Below are positions 25,969 to 34,911 of a stretch of DNA of 64,000 nt, one piece after another. Each line of letters opens with the position of its first letter. Position 1 is the first letter of the stretch. Source of the stretch: Altererythrobacter sp. KTW20L (GTDB lineage: Bacteria > Pseudomonadota > Alphaproteobacteria > Sphingomonadales > Sphingomonadaceae). The translations under genes were made by a program, and so were the position numbers. The DNA lies in assembly GCF_023501975.1 (NCBI RefSeq), contig NZ_JAMFLH010000005.1:124001-188000 (forward strand), given 5' to 3'. Below the pieces are notes generated by a model that did not search any database, was not told where the DNA came from, and saw only the letters and a list, made by a program, of their open reading frames with translations.

Positions 25969-26424
25969 TCAAGCGGCGAAAATTGCCGGATCGGCTTCGA
26001 TCGGCAATAACTCACCCACTACCAGTTTCGCGTCCTGCCCTTCGCTCTGTTCAACCCGGAACGGCGCCAGCACGACGCGGCTATAGTCCGGCGCCTCGAC
26101 ATGAACGCGTATTGCGCTGTCGAACCCCTCGCCAAACTGCCCCGGCGTGCCGCCCACTGCCGATACCATCGTGGCGGCGACTAGCTGACCCGCGCGGGCC
26201 TCTTCAGCGATGGCGGCCTGCGTCTTGTCATAGATCTCGTCCAGCGGCAGCTCGGTATCCTCATCGACAAAGCGGATGAAATCGATCTCGCCTGCCGCGT
26301 TGGCACGACCGGCAAAGGGGATCAACCGCTGGCCCTGCGCGATCTGGCTGATTGCAAAATTGCGGCTCGCCTCGAGCAACAGGGCCAGTCCCTGCTCGCC
26401 AATCGCCTGGTTTTCCGCGCTCAC
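25969..26424 (-). CDS. conserved hypothetical protein coupled to glmU
   Basis: This 151-residue protein has no signal peptide and no membrane segment. The N-terminal half is helical (IGEQGLALLLEASRNFAISQ) and is followed by FIRFVDEDTELPLDEIYDK and a beta-rich C-terminal half. I do not recognise the family. Its start overlaps the glmU stop (ATGA), so it is translated with glmU. No function can be assigned from the sequence; a role tied to the glmU transcript is only positional. Confidence 0.7.
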   Translation of the reverse strand: MSAENQAIGEQGLALLLEASRNFAISQIAQGQRLIPFAGRANAAGEIDFIRFVDEDTELPLDEIYDKTQAAIAEEARAGQLVAATMVSAVGGTPGQFGEGFDSAIRVHVEAPDYSRVVLAPFRVEQSEGQDAKLVVGELLPIEADPAIFAA

Positions 26425-27782
26425 TTGCCCGCTTCCTTCTTCTTTTTCATCGCATCGTGGAAGCGGTCGGCCCAGCCGGGTTTCACCAGCTGTTCGGCCC
26501 GCACCATGCGCAGCTCGCCATCGGCCACGTCGCGGCTGACCGCACTACCCGCGCCGACAATCGCGTCACGCCCGATCGAGACCGGCGCGATCAGCGCGGA
26601 ATTCGACCCGATGAAGGCCCCTTCTCCGATCACGGTCCTGTGCTTGAAATAACCATCGTAATTGCAGGTGATCGTGCCGGCGCCGATATTGGCCCCCGCC
26701 CCCACCGTGGCATCGCCCAGATAGGTCAGGTGGTTGGCCTTGGCCCCGGCACCCAGCGTGGCGTTCTTCACTTCGACAAAGTTGCCGATTTTCGCGCCAG
26801 CCTCCAGCACTGCGCCAGGCCTGAGCCTCGCATAGGGCCCGATCTCCACCCCTTCGGCCAATGTCGCTCCTTCCAGATGGCTGAAGGCGCGGATGCGGAC
26901 GTTATCCGCCACGGTCACACCAGGGCCGAAGACCACGTTGGGTTCGACCAGCACATCGGACCCCAGCACGGTATCATGGCTGAAGAATACGGTCTCGGGC
27001 GCGACCAGCGTGGCCCCTTGCGCCATGGCCTTGGCGCGCCGCCCCTGCTGGAAGCGCTCCTCCGCCTCGGCCAGTTCGGCGCGGCTGTTGATGCCGGCCA
27101 CTTCGTCAGGATCACTGGTGACGACCACCGCGGTCGGCACATCGGCGGCAATGGCCACGTTGACCACATCGGGAAGGTAGAATTCGCCCTGCGCATTGTC
27201 GTTGCCGACATTGCCCAGCAGGGTGAACAGGATGTCGCTGCGTACGGCCATCAGGCCCGAATTGCACAAGGGGCAGGCGCGCTCTTCCTCGCTCGCGTCC
27301 TTGAATTCGACCATCTTCACGATCCGGTCGCCATCCGTCAGCACGCGGCCATAATGGCCCGCGTCCCAAGGCTTGAAGCCCAGCACCACGGCGGCGGGCG
27401 CGTCGTCTGCATGGAGGCGCTTGAGCATGGCCATCATGGTTTCCGCCCGCACGAATGGCACGTCGCCATACATCACTAGCACGTCGCCGGCGAAGCCTTG
27501 GAGCGCGCGTTCGGCCTGCATCACCGCATGGCCGGTGCCGAGCTGCCGGTCCTGTACGGCGAATTGCACCCGGCCCGCCAGCCGCGCCTCGACCTGCTCG
27601 CGCGCTTCGCCCACGACGACTACGGTGCGGCTGGCGCCCAGCCGGTCCACTTCGGCCAGCAGATGCTCGATCATCGGCTTGCCTCCGATTTCGTGCAGCA
27701 CCTTGTGGCGCTGGCTATTCATCCGGGTGCCTTTGCCCGCAGCAAGGACAATGGCGGCGATCAGTCGTTCGGGTTCCATCAT
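26421..27782 (-). CDS. glmU: bifunctional GlcNAc-1-P uridyltransferase / GlcN-1-P acetyltransferase
   Basis: This 453-residue enzyme makes UDP-GlcNAc. The N-terminal nucleotidyltransferase domain carries LAAGKGTRMNS and then the sugar-nucleotide-binding loop; QLGTGHAVMQA is the usual uridyl-binding segment. From about residue 250 a left-handed beta-helix (hexapeptide repeats such as VFGPGVTVADNVRI and YLGDATVGAGANIGAGT) holds the acetyltransferase. I chose the Met-Met start at 27782/27779 because the catalytic loop follows at once; the open frame further upstream overlaps the divergent gph and is not used. The intergenic space to gph is 61 bases. Confidence 0.97.
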   Translation of the reverse strand: MMEPERLIAAIVLAAGKGTRMNSQRHKVLHEIGGKPMIEHLLAEVDRLGASRTVVVVGEAREQVEARLAGRVQFAVQDRQLGTGHAVMQAERALQGFAGDVLVMYGDVPFVRAETMMAMLKRLHADDAPAAVVLGFKPWDAGHYGRVLTDGDRIVKMVEFKDASEEERACPLCNSGLMAVRSDILFTLLGNVGNDNAQGEFYLPDVVNVAIAADVPTAVVVTSDPDEVAGINSRAELAEAEERFQQGRRAKAMAQGATLVAPETVFFSHDTVLGSDVLVEPNVVFGPGVTVADNVRIRAFSHLEGATLAEGVEIGPYARLRPGAVLEAGAKIGNFVEVKNATLGAGAKANHLTYLGDATVGAGANIGAGTITCNYDGYFKHRTVIGEGAFIGSNSALIAPVSIGRDAIVGAGSAVSRDVADGELRMVRAEQLVKPGWADRFHDAMKKKKEAGK

Positions 27783-27843
27783 GGACAGGGTCAATGCCAC
27801 CAAATGATTGCGGTTTCCACCGCGCTGGGCCAGTGGATTGCGG

Positions 27844-28518
27844 ATGAGTGATTTTCCCTTTTCCATCGTCGGCTTCGACCTCGATGGCACCCTGGTCGAT
27901 TCCGCACTGGACCTCGCCCCGGCCGTCAACCACGCGCTGGTTGCGGCAGGTCGCGAACAGGTGAGCCTGGATACTACCCGCTCGCTGATCGGCGGCGGCG
28001 CGCGGCGCATGCTCGAACGCGCGCTGGAAGTGACCGGCGGGCCGGTGGCCATGTCGCATTTCGATGAACTGCACGAGCTGCTGCTGGAACACTACACCGC
28101 CAATATCGCCGCCAATACCTTGCCCTATCCCGGCTGCCTCGATGCGCTGGACGTGCTGACTGGCCATGGCTGCAAGGTGGCGGTGGTGACCAACAAGTCC
28201 GAAGTGCTCGCCCGCCTGCTGCTGGGACAGCTCGGCTTGACCGAACGCTTCGCCTCCATCGTGGGCGGCGATACGCTGGGCCGCGAGCGCGCCAAGCCCG
28301 CGCCCGACCTGATCCATGAGACGGTCGCCCGCTGCGGCGGCGGCAGCTTTGCCATGGTGGGCGACAGCACGTTCGACGTGCTCGCAGCGCGCAATGCGGG
28401 AGTGCCGGTGGTGGCACTCAGCTTCGGCTATCACGATGTCCCGCCGGGCGAACTTGGCGCCGACGTGCTGGTGGACCATTTCGACGATCTGGTGGAGGCA
28501 CTGGCCGCACTGGGATAG
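27844..28518 (+). CDS. gph: phosphoglycolate phosphatase (HAD family)
   Basis: This 224-residue HAD hydrolase removes phosphate from 2-phosphoglycolate, a product of DNA repair. FDLDGTLVDS at residues 8-17 gives the nucleophile Asp and the acid/base Asp. VVTNKSE is motif II and KPAPD plus MVGDSTFDVLAARNAG are motifs III and IV. The Gph assignment follows the family's close match in length and cap. ATG 27844 is preferred over an upstream TTG at 27808. The gene is divergent from glmU. Confidence 0.9.
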   Translation: MSDFPFSIVGFDLDGTLVDSALDLAPAVNHALVAAGREQVSLDTTRSLIGGGARRMLERALEVTGGPVAMSHFDELHELLLEHYTANIAANTLPYPGCLDALDVLTGHGCKVAVVTNKSEVLARLLLGQLGLTERFASIVGGDTLGRERAKPAPDLIHETVARCGGGSFAMVGDSTFDVLAARNAGVPVVALSFGYHDVPPGELGADVLVDHFDDLVEALAALG

Positions 28519-28538
28519 AGCAAGGGGGATACGGGGGG

Positions 28539-29198
28539 ATGACAGTAACCATTCGCGGTGCCGCGCGGCTTGAAACGCGGGCGAAAGTCTGCCGACTGGC
28601 GCTGTGGACCTTCATCGTGGTCTGCGCACTGACATTCTGCCTGCTGCTGGTGGTCATGGCGCGGCAGTTGCAACTGGCCTATCCGCCGCCCCAGATTCTC
28701 GCACTCTATGGCCTGGGCGAACTGCTGCTTTGGCTGGTGCTGCTGCTGGGGACGATCCCGGTCAGCCTGTGGCTCTATCGCGCCCATGCGAACCTGCATG
28801 AAGGCTCAGTGGGCGGGCTCAACTATTCGCCCGGCTGGGCGGTCGGCAGCTTCTTTGTTCCTGTCGCCAACCTGTTCGTGCCGATGAAGGCCATGCGCGA
28901 TCTGCACAACCGCTCGAATGGCGAACCGGCCGATTTTGCCGCCAGCAGCGTGGGCGATGTGACGAGCTGGTGGGCCTGCCACCTGGCCGCAGTCCTGCTG
29001 GCCTTCATCGTGGTGGTCATTGCCCTGGTACCGCTGATAACCAATGCCTACTGGACCACGCCGCCTGCCGCGACATCGGTGCTCGGCCTCCTCAACATCC
29101 TGTTCTGGACCGGCTCGGCCGCCTACCTGCTGCGAATAATAAACGCGGTGACCACGGCGCAGGCGCACGGGGTAAGCTCGGCAGCAGTTTTCGAGTAA
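28539..29198 (+). CDS. DUF4328 membrane protein
   Basis: This 219-residue protein has four membrane helices: around residues 22-45, 57-78, 148-170 and 185-203. The DUF4328 core is the loop and helix GWAVGSFFVPVANLFVPMKAM with YRAHANLHE before it. No enzymatic motif is seen and the function of the family is unknown. It starts at ATG 28539 with a purine-rich GGGGGG site and follows gph by 20 bases. Its stop codon TAA is directly adjacent, with no spacer, to the stop of the convergent gene. Confidence 0.85.
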   Translation: MTVTIRGAARLETRAKVCRLALWTFIVVCALTFCLLLVVMARQLQLAYPPPQILALYGLGELLLWLVLLLGTIPVSLWLYRAHANLHEGSVGGLNYSPGWAVGSFFVPVANLFVPMKAMRDLHNRSNGEPADFAASSVGDVTSWWACHLAAVLLAFIVVVIALVPLITNAYWTTPPAATSVLGLLNILFWTGSAAYLLRIINAVTTAQAHGVSSAAVFE

Positions 29199-29552
29199 TC
29201 AGACAAGCTTAACCAGCTTGCGCTCCATTGGCGCCAGCACGCCTGCCAGTTCATGGCCGCGTTTCAGCACCTGGCCGTGTTCGCCGAACAGTGCCCACAT
29301 GCCTTGCCGGTTGCGCAAGGCGGGCCGCTTTTCGAGGCGCATCTGCGGGACATCTGCCGTGCGGCGGAAAGCCGCAAACACGGCATAGTCGCGGGTAAAG
29401 TCCATCGCATAGTCGCGCCATTCACCTGCGGCGACCATGCGGCCATAGAGGTCCAGGATACGGGCAAGCTCGACACGCTCGAACCCGACCTGTTGCGGCG
29501 CAGCCCCGCCGGGGAACGGAAGCAGTGTGAAATCGCCGGGCGGCACCCGCAT
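29199..29552 (-). CDS. DUF2794 family protein
   Basis: This 117-residue soluble protein matches the DUF2794 pattern, with the core GRMVAAGEWRDYAMDFTRD and the C-terminal KRGHELAGVL. The family is widespread in alphaproteobacteria and has no known biochemical role. The start ATG 29552 overlaps the cysE stop by one base (TGATG-type), so it is co-translated with cysE. Confidence 0.85.
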   Translation of the reverse strand: MRVPPGDFTLLPFPGGAAPQQVGFERVELARILDLYGRMVAAGEWRDYAMDFTRDYAVFAAFRRTADVPQMRLEKRPALRNRQGMWALFGEHGQVLKRGHELAGVLAPMERKLVKLV

Positions 29553-30256
29553 CAATCGTCGGTCCCGCTCTTGCGGCAGCGGGTCGCGGGAGCTTGTTCG
29601 CGTTCGGCCTTGAGCGCGGCAATCTCGGCCTTCATGGCGGCGAGTTCGCGCTCCAGCACATCGATGCGCGAATAGTCCGGCTCGCACGGTTCGTCGCAGG
29701 GCGTGCCGTAAGGGATGAATTCACGCAACCAGGTTTCGGCCGGAACCAGGGTGGACCGCGCCTTGAGGCCGATCATCGTCGCGCCTTCGGGCACGTCGTC
29801 GGTCACCACGGCGTTGGCCCCCACTCGTGCACGTTCTCCCACGGTGATCGGGCCGATCACCTGCGCGCCGGAACCGATGATCACATTGTCGCACAAGGTG
29901 GGATGGCGCTTGCCGCCTTCGCCATTGGTGGGATTGGTTCCGCCCAATGTAACGCACTGGTAGATCGTGACATTGTCGCCGATCTCGCAGGTCTCGCCGA
30001 TCACGGTAAAGCCGTGGTCGATGAAGAAGTTCTTGCCGATCTGTGCGCCGGGATGGATATCAATCGCGGTCAGCCAGCGCGACAGGTGGTTGATGAACCG
30101 GGCGAGGAAGTAAAGCCGTCCGACAAACAGCCAGTGGGCCACCCGGTGGAAGCCCAGCGCCCAGACACCCGGATAGAGCAGGATCTCCCACCGCGAACGC
30201 GGCGCAGGATCACGCGCGTGGACCGAGTCCAGATAGCTTATCAGGCGGTCAAACAT
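29552..30256 (-). CDS. cysE: serine O-acetyltransferase
   Basis: This 234-residue enzyme acetylates L-serine with acetyl-CoA, the entry to cysteine synthesis. The hexapeptide-repeat domain is clear: IDIHPGAQIGKNFFIDHG, ETCEIGDNVTIYQCVTLGG, GKRHPTLCDNVIIGSGAQV. His in DHGF and in KRHPT are the catalytic positions. It is the short EpsC-like type, without the long N-terminal helical domain of E. coli CysE. A charged coiled-coil tail follows after residue 190. It is coupled to the DUF2794 gene. The family is sure. Feedback-inhibition features cannot be judged. Confidence 0.95.
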   Translation of the reverse strand: MFDRLISYLDSVHARDPAPRSRWEILLYPGVWALGFHRVAHWLFVGRLYFLARFINHLSRWLTAIDIHPGAQIGKNFFIDHGFTVIGETCEIGDNVTIYQCVTLGGTNPTNGEGGKRHPTLCDNVIIGSGAQVIGPITVGERARVGANAVVTDDVPEGATMIGLKARSTLVPAETWLREFIPYGTPCDEPCEPDYSRIDVLERELAAMKAEIAALKAEREQAPATRCRKSGTDD

Positions 30257-30283
30257 CGGTGCCAGTCTCCCACCATCGTCACG

Positions 30284-30892
30284 TCAAAGCAAGCGCGGCT
30301 CGTCCGGGCCATGCAGCGCTTCCAGCGCCGCGCGCCAGATGCCGGCAGTAGGTGGGGTCTTGCGCTCCAGAGACAAGCGGTCGATCATCGCGACAAGCTT
30401 TTCGAGATCTTCCTGCGCGCGTGAGGCCCGGGGGACGAGGTAGATGGCCGCATCCGGCCCCAGCGGCAGTCCGCGCTCGGCGGCCAGCGACAACAGCAGT
30501 TCTGCCGCCTGTCCATCATCCGGCATGCCGATATCGAGTTGCAGCGCCGCACCCAGACGCGAGCGCAGGTCCGGCAAGGCAATGGTCCACGGCGGCTCCC
30601 CGCCCACCAGCAGCAACGGGGTGCCACTTTGTTGCGCACGGTTCCATCGGTGGAACAGTTCGTCCTCGGGCAGGAGATGCGCGTCGTCCACCGCCTCGCC
30701 TTTTCCGGACGAAGCAAACCAGCGCGCGAACAGCGACTTGCCCGAGCGCGGCGGGCCGGTGAGCACGGCTGTATGGAACGGCCAGCTTTCGGGCCGTGCC
30801 AGCGCCTCGGCGACGTGGGCATTGCCCGCGCCGATCACGATGCGCTGCGGCCCCTTGCCGGTAGCGGTGAGAGGAAGGGCGATCTGCGACAT
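30284..30892 (-). CDS. hda: Hda/DnaA-type ATPase, regulator of DnaA
   Basis: This 202-residue AAA-type ATPase resembles the DnaA ATPase domain without the DNA-binding part, as in Hda, which promotes ATP hydrolysis on DnaA together with the sliding clamp. The start MSQIALPL is the clamp-binding motif (QIALPL) found at the very N-terminus of Hda proteins. Walker A is GPPRSGKS and Walker B is AVDDAHLL. It is located 22 bases downstream of a DUF2066-like gene and purM is on the other side, the usual gamma/alphaproteobacterial arrangement. Confidence 0.9.
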   Translation of the reverse strand: MSQIALPLTATGKGPQRIVIGAGNAHVAEALARPESWPFHTAVLTGPPRSGKSLFARWFASSGKGEAVDDAHLLPEDELFHRWNRAQQSGTPLLLVGGEPPWTIALPDLRSRLGAALQLDIGMPDDGQAAELLLSLAAERGLPLGPDAAIYLVPRASRAQEDLEKLVAMIDRLSLERKTPPTAGIWRAALEALHGPDEPRLL

Positions 30893-30917
30893 GGGACGTT
30901 CTGCCGTTCCCGCGCGC

Positions 30918-32192
30918 TCAGCGCGCGATGGCGAGCGCGTTGTTGCCCACGGTCACCTGCCAGCCGGCGGCGCGCAGAGCATCGGCCAGTTCGCCGATCG
31001 ATCCGGCATAGTTGACCTGCATCACCGAAGTGCCGCCGATTGCCGTGCTCGATACCGACAGTCCGCGCACGCCTGCCACGCCGCGAATGCCGGTCAGCGT
31101 GCCATCGAAACTGCGCGCATCGGGGGTGGCGGCCTGGACCACGATGGAATTGACCGTGGCGGCTTGAACCGGCTGTTCGCCTGGCGAGGAGACCCCTCCG
31201 GCCACCGGCGGAGCCACGCCCGGCGCGTCGGCTACTCCCATCGCTTCGGCCAGTCGCCCCTGTTCGATCAAAGCGCGCAGTTCGGGGCTGATCTCGACCA
31301 TGTCGAGGGTCAGCGTGGGATCGGGGCGCAAGGTGCCATCGGCCAGGGCGCGGCGGTAGATCTCGTCGAACCGGGTGATCGCGCGGCGCAGCATGTCCGG
31401 CAACTGGCCCGGCCCGTCAGCGCGCATGGTGAATGACGACAGGAAGCGGTTGTCGGGGCCGTAGCGGGCGGTGAACTGCCCCTCGATCGGCCCGCCCGGC
31501 CACGAATAGTGGAGCCGCGCCACCGGCACCAGCACGTCGGCCGCGCTGAACTGGTCGAGCACGGTATTCCACCAGGCACGGCTGCGGCGACCGGTCTGGC
31601 CATAGGTCAAAAGCAGCGATTCGCCGCCTGCGCCCGATGGGCGGACATAGTCGATCGTCGATGCACCCAGTTGCGTTTCGGCCCAGGCGCGCTGCCACGG
31701 GTTGCGGTATTCGAACATGGTTGCGCTGCCGCCGGTCATCATCACCGGCAGGGTCAGCATCGGGGCAGACCTTGCCCGCGCGCCTTCTCCGCCCAGCAGG
31801 GAACCGGCGCGCTGGCGATCGAAAATCACGCCCAGCCGCGCGACATAACGCCGCGGTCCGAGGCGTTCCTCTTCCACCACGATGGCAGAGACCAGCCCCT
31901 GCAGCCGCGAATCGGGTATATCGGGCCCGTCGATCCGTTCCCACGCAATGCGTTGCGCTTCCAGCCAGCCGTTCATCCGCGCATCGTCCGGATTGTCGCC
32001 GGTCACGTTGACCTCGATTCCCGACACCTCGATATCGGTGCTGCTGGCGACGGGCGCGATGCCGCGATCACCGGCCACCTGGGCGAACAGGCTGGCCGCG
32101 CCGAGCACGCCAAGGGCCAGCACGACAGGCGCCGCAAACTGCAGCATCGGGCGGTGCGATTGCGTGGGTGAAGAGGCGACTGGGTTCAGCAT
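30918..32192 (-). CDS. DUF2066-like exported or membrane-anchored protein
   Basis: This 424-residue protein has one hydrophobic segment near the N-terminus (LQFAAPVVLALGVLGAASLF, residues 17-36), a signal peptide or anchor. It continues with a beta-rich domain with VNVTGDNPDDARMNGWLEAQRIAWERI written here only in part (NPDDARMNGWLEAQRIAW), and an Ala/Val-rich linker near residue 320. A C-terminal small alpha/beta domain has VRGLSVSSTAIGGTSVMQV. I place it with DUF2066 because such genes lie between hda and purM in many proteobacteria and because the N-terminal domain has the same layout. The function is unknown. ATG 32192 was chosen as the first plausible start between it and the divergent purM. 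Confidence 0.7.
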   Translation of the reverse strand: MLNPVASSPTQSHRPMLQFAAPVVLALGVLGAASLFAQVAGDRGIAPVASSTDIEVSGIEVNVTGDNPDDARMNGWLEAQRIAWERIDGPDIPDSRLQGLVSAIVVEEERLGPRRYVARLGVIFDRQRAGSLLGGEGARARSAPMLTLPVMMTGGSATMFEYRNPWQRAWAETQLGASTIDYVRPSGAGGESLLLTYGQTGRRSRAWWNTVLDQFSAADVLVPVARLHYSWPGGPIEGQFTARYGPDNRFLSSFTMRADGPGQLPDMLRRAITRFDEIYRRALADGTLRPDPTLTLDMVEISPELRALIEQGRLAEAMGVADAPGVAPPVAGGVSSPGEQPVQAATVNSIVVQAATPDARSFDGTLTGIRGVAGVRGLSVSSTAIGGTSVMQVNYAGSIGELADALRAAGWQVTVGNNALAIAR

Positions 32193-32261
32193 CGGGGAAA
32201 TCGCGGCCCTTCTGCGACAAGGCGAGTGGAAATCCAAGCGCGAATGCGCCAATGGCGGTGA

Positions 32262-33359
32262 ATGACTTCCAACACTCCACCATACACCTACGAACAGGCA
32301 GGCGTTTCGATCGATGCCGGCAACCGGCTGGTCAAGGCCATCGGCCCCCTGGTGAAAGCCACCCGTCGCCCCGGTGCAGACGGCGAGATCGGCGGCTTCG
32401 GCGGCTTCTTCGATCCGCGCGCGGCGGGATACAAGGATCCGCTGCTGGTGGCGGGCAACGATGGCGTAGGCACCAAGGTCAAGATCGCCATCGACCATGA
32501 CCGGCACGATGCCATCGGCATCGATCTTGTCGCCATGTGCGCCAACGACCTGATCGTGCAGGGTGCCGAACCGCTGTTCTTCCTCGACTATTTCGCCACT
32601 GGCAAGCTGGACAACGGCGTGGCCGAGCGGGTGATCGCGGGCATTGCCGAAGGTTGCAAGTTGGCCGGCTGCGCCCTGATCGGCGGCGAGACGGCGGAAA
32701 TGCCGGGCATGTATGCCGCGGGAGACTATGACCTGGCGGGATTCTGCGTCGGCGCGGTGGAGCGCGGCGAACAGTTGACGGGCAACCGCGTTGCCTCCGG
32801 CCACGTGCTGCTGGGCCTCGCCAGTTCGGGCGTCCATTCCAACGGCTATTCGCTGGTCCGGCGGCTGGCGGAGGACAAGCTGTGGAAGATGGACCGCCCC
32901 GCCCTGTTCGATCCCGATCGCCTGCTGATCGACTATCTGGCCGAACCCACGCGAATCTATGTCAAAAGCCTGCTGCCGGTGATCCGCGCCGGGCAGATCG
33001 ATGCGCTGGCCCATATCACCGGCGGCGGCCTGCTGGAGAACGTGCCGCGTGTTCTGCCCGCGGGGGCCCATGCGGTGATCGATGCCGACAGCTGGGAACT
33101 GCCGCGACTGATGGCCTTCCTCCAGGCCCAGGGAAATATCGAGCCGGTCGAGATGGCGCGGACTTTCAACACCGGCATCGGCATGGTGCTGGCCGTAACG
33201 CCGGACAAGGTCGATGGCGTGACTGCCGCGCTGGAAGAGGCAGGCGAACAGGTGTTCCGCATCGGCGCCATCGTCGAAGGCGCCAAGGGCTGCACGGTCA
33301 AGGGATCGGCCGGAACCTGGTCGGCCCGCGAGGACTGGGAAGCGACGCATAATGCCTGA
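32262..33359 (+). CDS. purM: phosphoribosylaminoimidazole synthetase
   Basis: This 365-residue enzyme closes the imidazole ring (FGAM to AIR). The N-terminal [35 protein letters not shown] segments (first part of each) and [17 protein letters not shown] are family signatures, as is the [11 protein letters not shown] loop. The length is typical. ATG 32262 is 69 bases from the divergent DUF2066-like start. purN overlaps its end by 8 bases, so the two are co-translated. Confidence 0.98.
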   Translation: MTSNTPPYTYEQAGVSIDAGNRLVKAIGPLVKATRRPGADGEIGGFGGFFDPRAAGYKDPLLVAGNDGVGTKVKIAIDHDRHDAIGIDLVAMCANDLIVQGAEPLFFLDYFATGKLDNGVAERVIAGIAEGCKLAGCALIGGETAEMPGMYAAGDYDLAGFCVGAVERGEQLTGNRVASGHVLLGLASSGVHSNGYSLVRRLAEDKLWKMDRPALFDPDRLLIDYLAEPTRIYVKSLLPVIRAGQIDALAHITGGGLLENVPRVLPAGAHAVIDADSWELPRLMAFLQAQGNIEPVEMARTFNTGIGMVLAVTPDKVDGVTAALEEAGEQVFRIGAIVEGAKGCTVKGSAGTWSAREDWEATHNA

Positions 33360-33948
33360 CTTGGGGCCCAAGGCAAAGGTCGCCTGCCTGCTGTCGGGCA
33401 ACGGCACCACCATGTCGGCCCTGCTGTTCCACTCGCGCCTGCCCGACTGCCCTTATGAAATCGTGCTGGTCGCCAGCAACGTGCCCGATGCGCCGGGCCT
33501 GAAGATTGCCGAGGCCGAAGGCATCGCCACTTTCGCCCACGACCATCACGGCATGGACCGGGCCGAGCACGAAGCAGTCATGGATGCGGCGCTGAGGGAA
33601 TCGGGTGCGGAATACCTGGCGCTGTGCGGTTACATGCGCATCCTGACCGCCGAGTTCGTGTCGGGCTGGGAAGGCCGTATGGTCAACACCCACCCTTCCC
33701 TGCTGCCCAAGTTCAAGGGCCTCGACACCCACCAGCGGGCCATCGACGCGGGCGAGAAGTACGGCGGCTGTTCGGTGCATGTGGTGACGGCGGAGCTCGA
33801 CGGCGGGCCGCTGCTGGGCCAGATCCCGGTGGCCATCCTGCCGACCGACTCTGTCGACAGCCTGGCCCGGCGGGTAATCCTGGCCGAATACCAGCTCTAT
33901 CCGCGCATGTTCGCCGACTATGTCGCGCGGCCCCTTCGGACGGACTAG
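33352..33948 (+). CDS. purN: phosphoribosylglycinamide formyltransferase
   Basis: This 198-residue enzyme transfers a formyl group from 10-formyl-THF to [16 protein letters not shown] is the phosphate loop, and the catalytic Asn-His-Asp are in [13 protein letters not shown] and [10 protein letters not shown]. It overlaps purM by 8 bases. The last codons fall inside a hairpin at 33931-33961. Confidence 0.97.
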   Translation: MPDLGPKAKVACLLSGNGTTMSALLFHSRLPDCPYEIVLVASNVPDAPGLKIAEAEGIATFAHDHHGMDRAEHEAVMDAALRESGAEYLALCGYMRILTAEFVSGWEGRMVNTHPSLLPKFKGLDTHQRAIDAGEKYGGCSVHVVTAELDGGPLLGQIPVAILPTDSVDSLARRVILAEYQLYPRMFADYVARPLRTD

Positions 33949-33961
33949 CCGCCCGAAGGGG
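33931..33961. terminator. hairpin at the purN 3' end
   Basis: CCCCTTCGG (33931-33939) pairs with CCGAAGGGG (33953-33961). It spans the purN stop and lies between converging genes, so it may stop transcripts from both sides. No T-run follows, so this is weaker evidence than the ndk terminator. Confidence 0.45.
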
Positions 33962-33968
33962 TTCAGCC

Positions 33969-34214
33969 CTATGCGCGCGCCTTGGCGAGGATCGGGGCGA
34001 TTTCGTCGAGCAGGGCCAGCCGCTTCTTCTTGAGCAGTTCGGCACGGTCATCCGATGCCGGTTCGATTTCTGCATCGATGCGGTGAATTTCGCGGTTCAG
34101 TTCGTGATAGCTGTCAGCCAGCCGGGCGAAGTGGGCATCGTCCTGCTTCAGCTTGTGGATGACGGCAACGTCCTGCGGAAATTCGGCGGCGAGTTCGTGC
34201 GGGGTGTGGGACAT
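33969..34214 (-). CDS. YdcH/DUF465 family small protein
   Basis: This 81-residue protein is highly charged and helical. It begins MSHTPHELAAEFP and has LKQDDAHFARLADSYHELNR, the DUF465 (YdcH) signature, then a second helix with LKKKRLALLDEI. The family forms coiled-coil-like hairpins of unknown role. I chose ATG 34214 as the start of the conserved part; 10 extra codons are possible upstream. It converges on purN. Confidence 0.85.
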   Translation of the reverse strand: MSHTPHELAAEFPQDVAVIHKLKQDDAHFARLADSYHELNREIHRIDAEIEPASDDRAELLKKKRLALLDEIAPILAKARA

Positions 34215-34298
34215 GGTTGATCCTTTCCTTGGTTGTTTCGCCAAGGTTAGGCCTCGCGTCCGCGCAATCCCTTGCGCGCAATCAAAAAGCCAAGCAGC

Positions 34299-34329
34299 AA
34301 AAACCCCGCCGGATCGCTCCGACGGGGTT
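34299..34329 (-). terminator. rho-independent terminator of ndk
   Basis: On the minus strand a GC-rich stem AACCCCGTCGGA / TCCGGCGGGGTT with a GCGA loop is followed at once by five T residues. It begins 26 bases after the ndk stop. This is the best classic terminator in the window. Confidence 0.9.
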
Positions 34330-34354
34330 CATGAATTCAGCATTTGCCGAGCAA

Positions 34355-34777
34355 TCAGCCGACGATTTCTTCCGGCTTAAAGAAATAGGCGATCTCGATC
34401 GCGGCATTCTCGTCCGAATCCGAACCGTGGACGGTGTTGGCTTCGATCGATTCGGCCAGTTCCTTGCGGATCGTGCCCGGCTCGGCATTGGCCGGGTTGG
34501 TGGCGCCCATGATGTCGCGGTTGCGCTGCATGGCGTTCTCGCCCTCGAGCACCTGCACGACCACCGGGCCGCTGATCATGAAGTCGACCAGTTCGCCGAA
34601 GAACGGACGCTCGCGGTGGACGGCATAGAAGCCTTCGGCCTGTTCGCGGGTCATGTGGATCCGCTTGGAAGCGACGACACGCAGGCCGGCTTCTTCCAGC
34701 ATCTTGGTGACCGCCCCGGTCAGGTTACGGCGCGTGGCGTCGGGCTTGATGATCGAGAAAGTGCGGGTAACCGCCAT
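34355..34777 (-). CDS. ndk: nucleoside diphosphate kinase
   Basis: This 140-residue enzyme transfers phosphate from ATP to other nucleoside diphosphates through a phosphohistidine. The catalytic His lies in the conserved NAEPGTIR-preceding segment: [17 protein letters not shown] ends in the NxxHGSD signature, here [12 protein letters not shown]. The length is normal. It is followed by a strong terminator and appears to be a single-gene unit. Confidence 0.97.
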   Translation of the reverse strand: MAVTRTFSIIKPDATRRNLTGAVTKMLEEAGLRVVASKRIHMTREQAEGFYAVHRERPFFGELVDFMISGPVVVQVLEGENAMQRNRDIMGATNPANAEPGTIRKELAESIEANTVHGSDSDENAAIEIAYFFKPEEIVG

Positions 34778-34911
34778 GGGGTGTTCCTTTGAGATACGCC
34801 TGTGGATCCGTGTGAGGGCCAGCCGCCTGTGCCGCCGCCCCTGTCGGGCGCGCCCCTAGCCTTGTTGCCGCCTTTGGGCAAGCTTTCGCATCTGCAACGC
34901 GGGCGGCGGGG

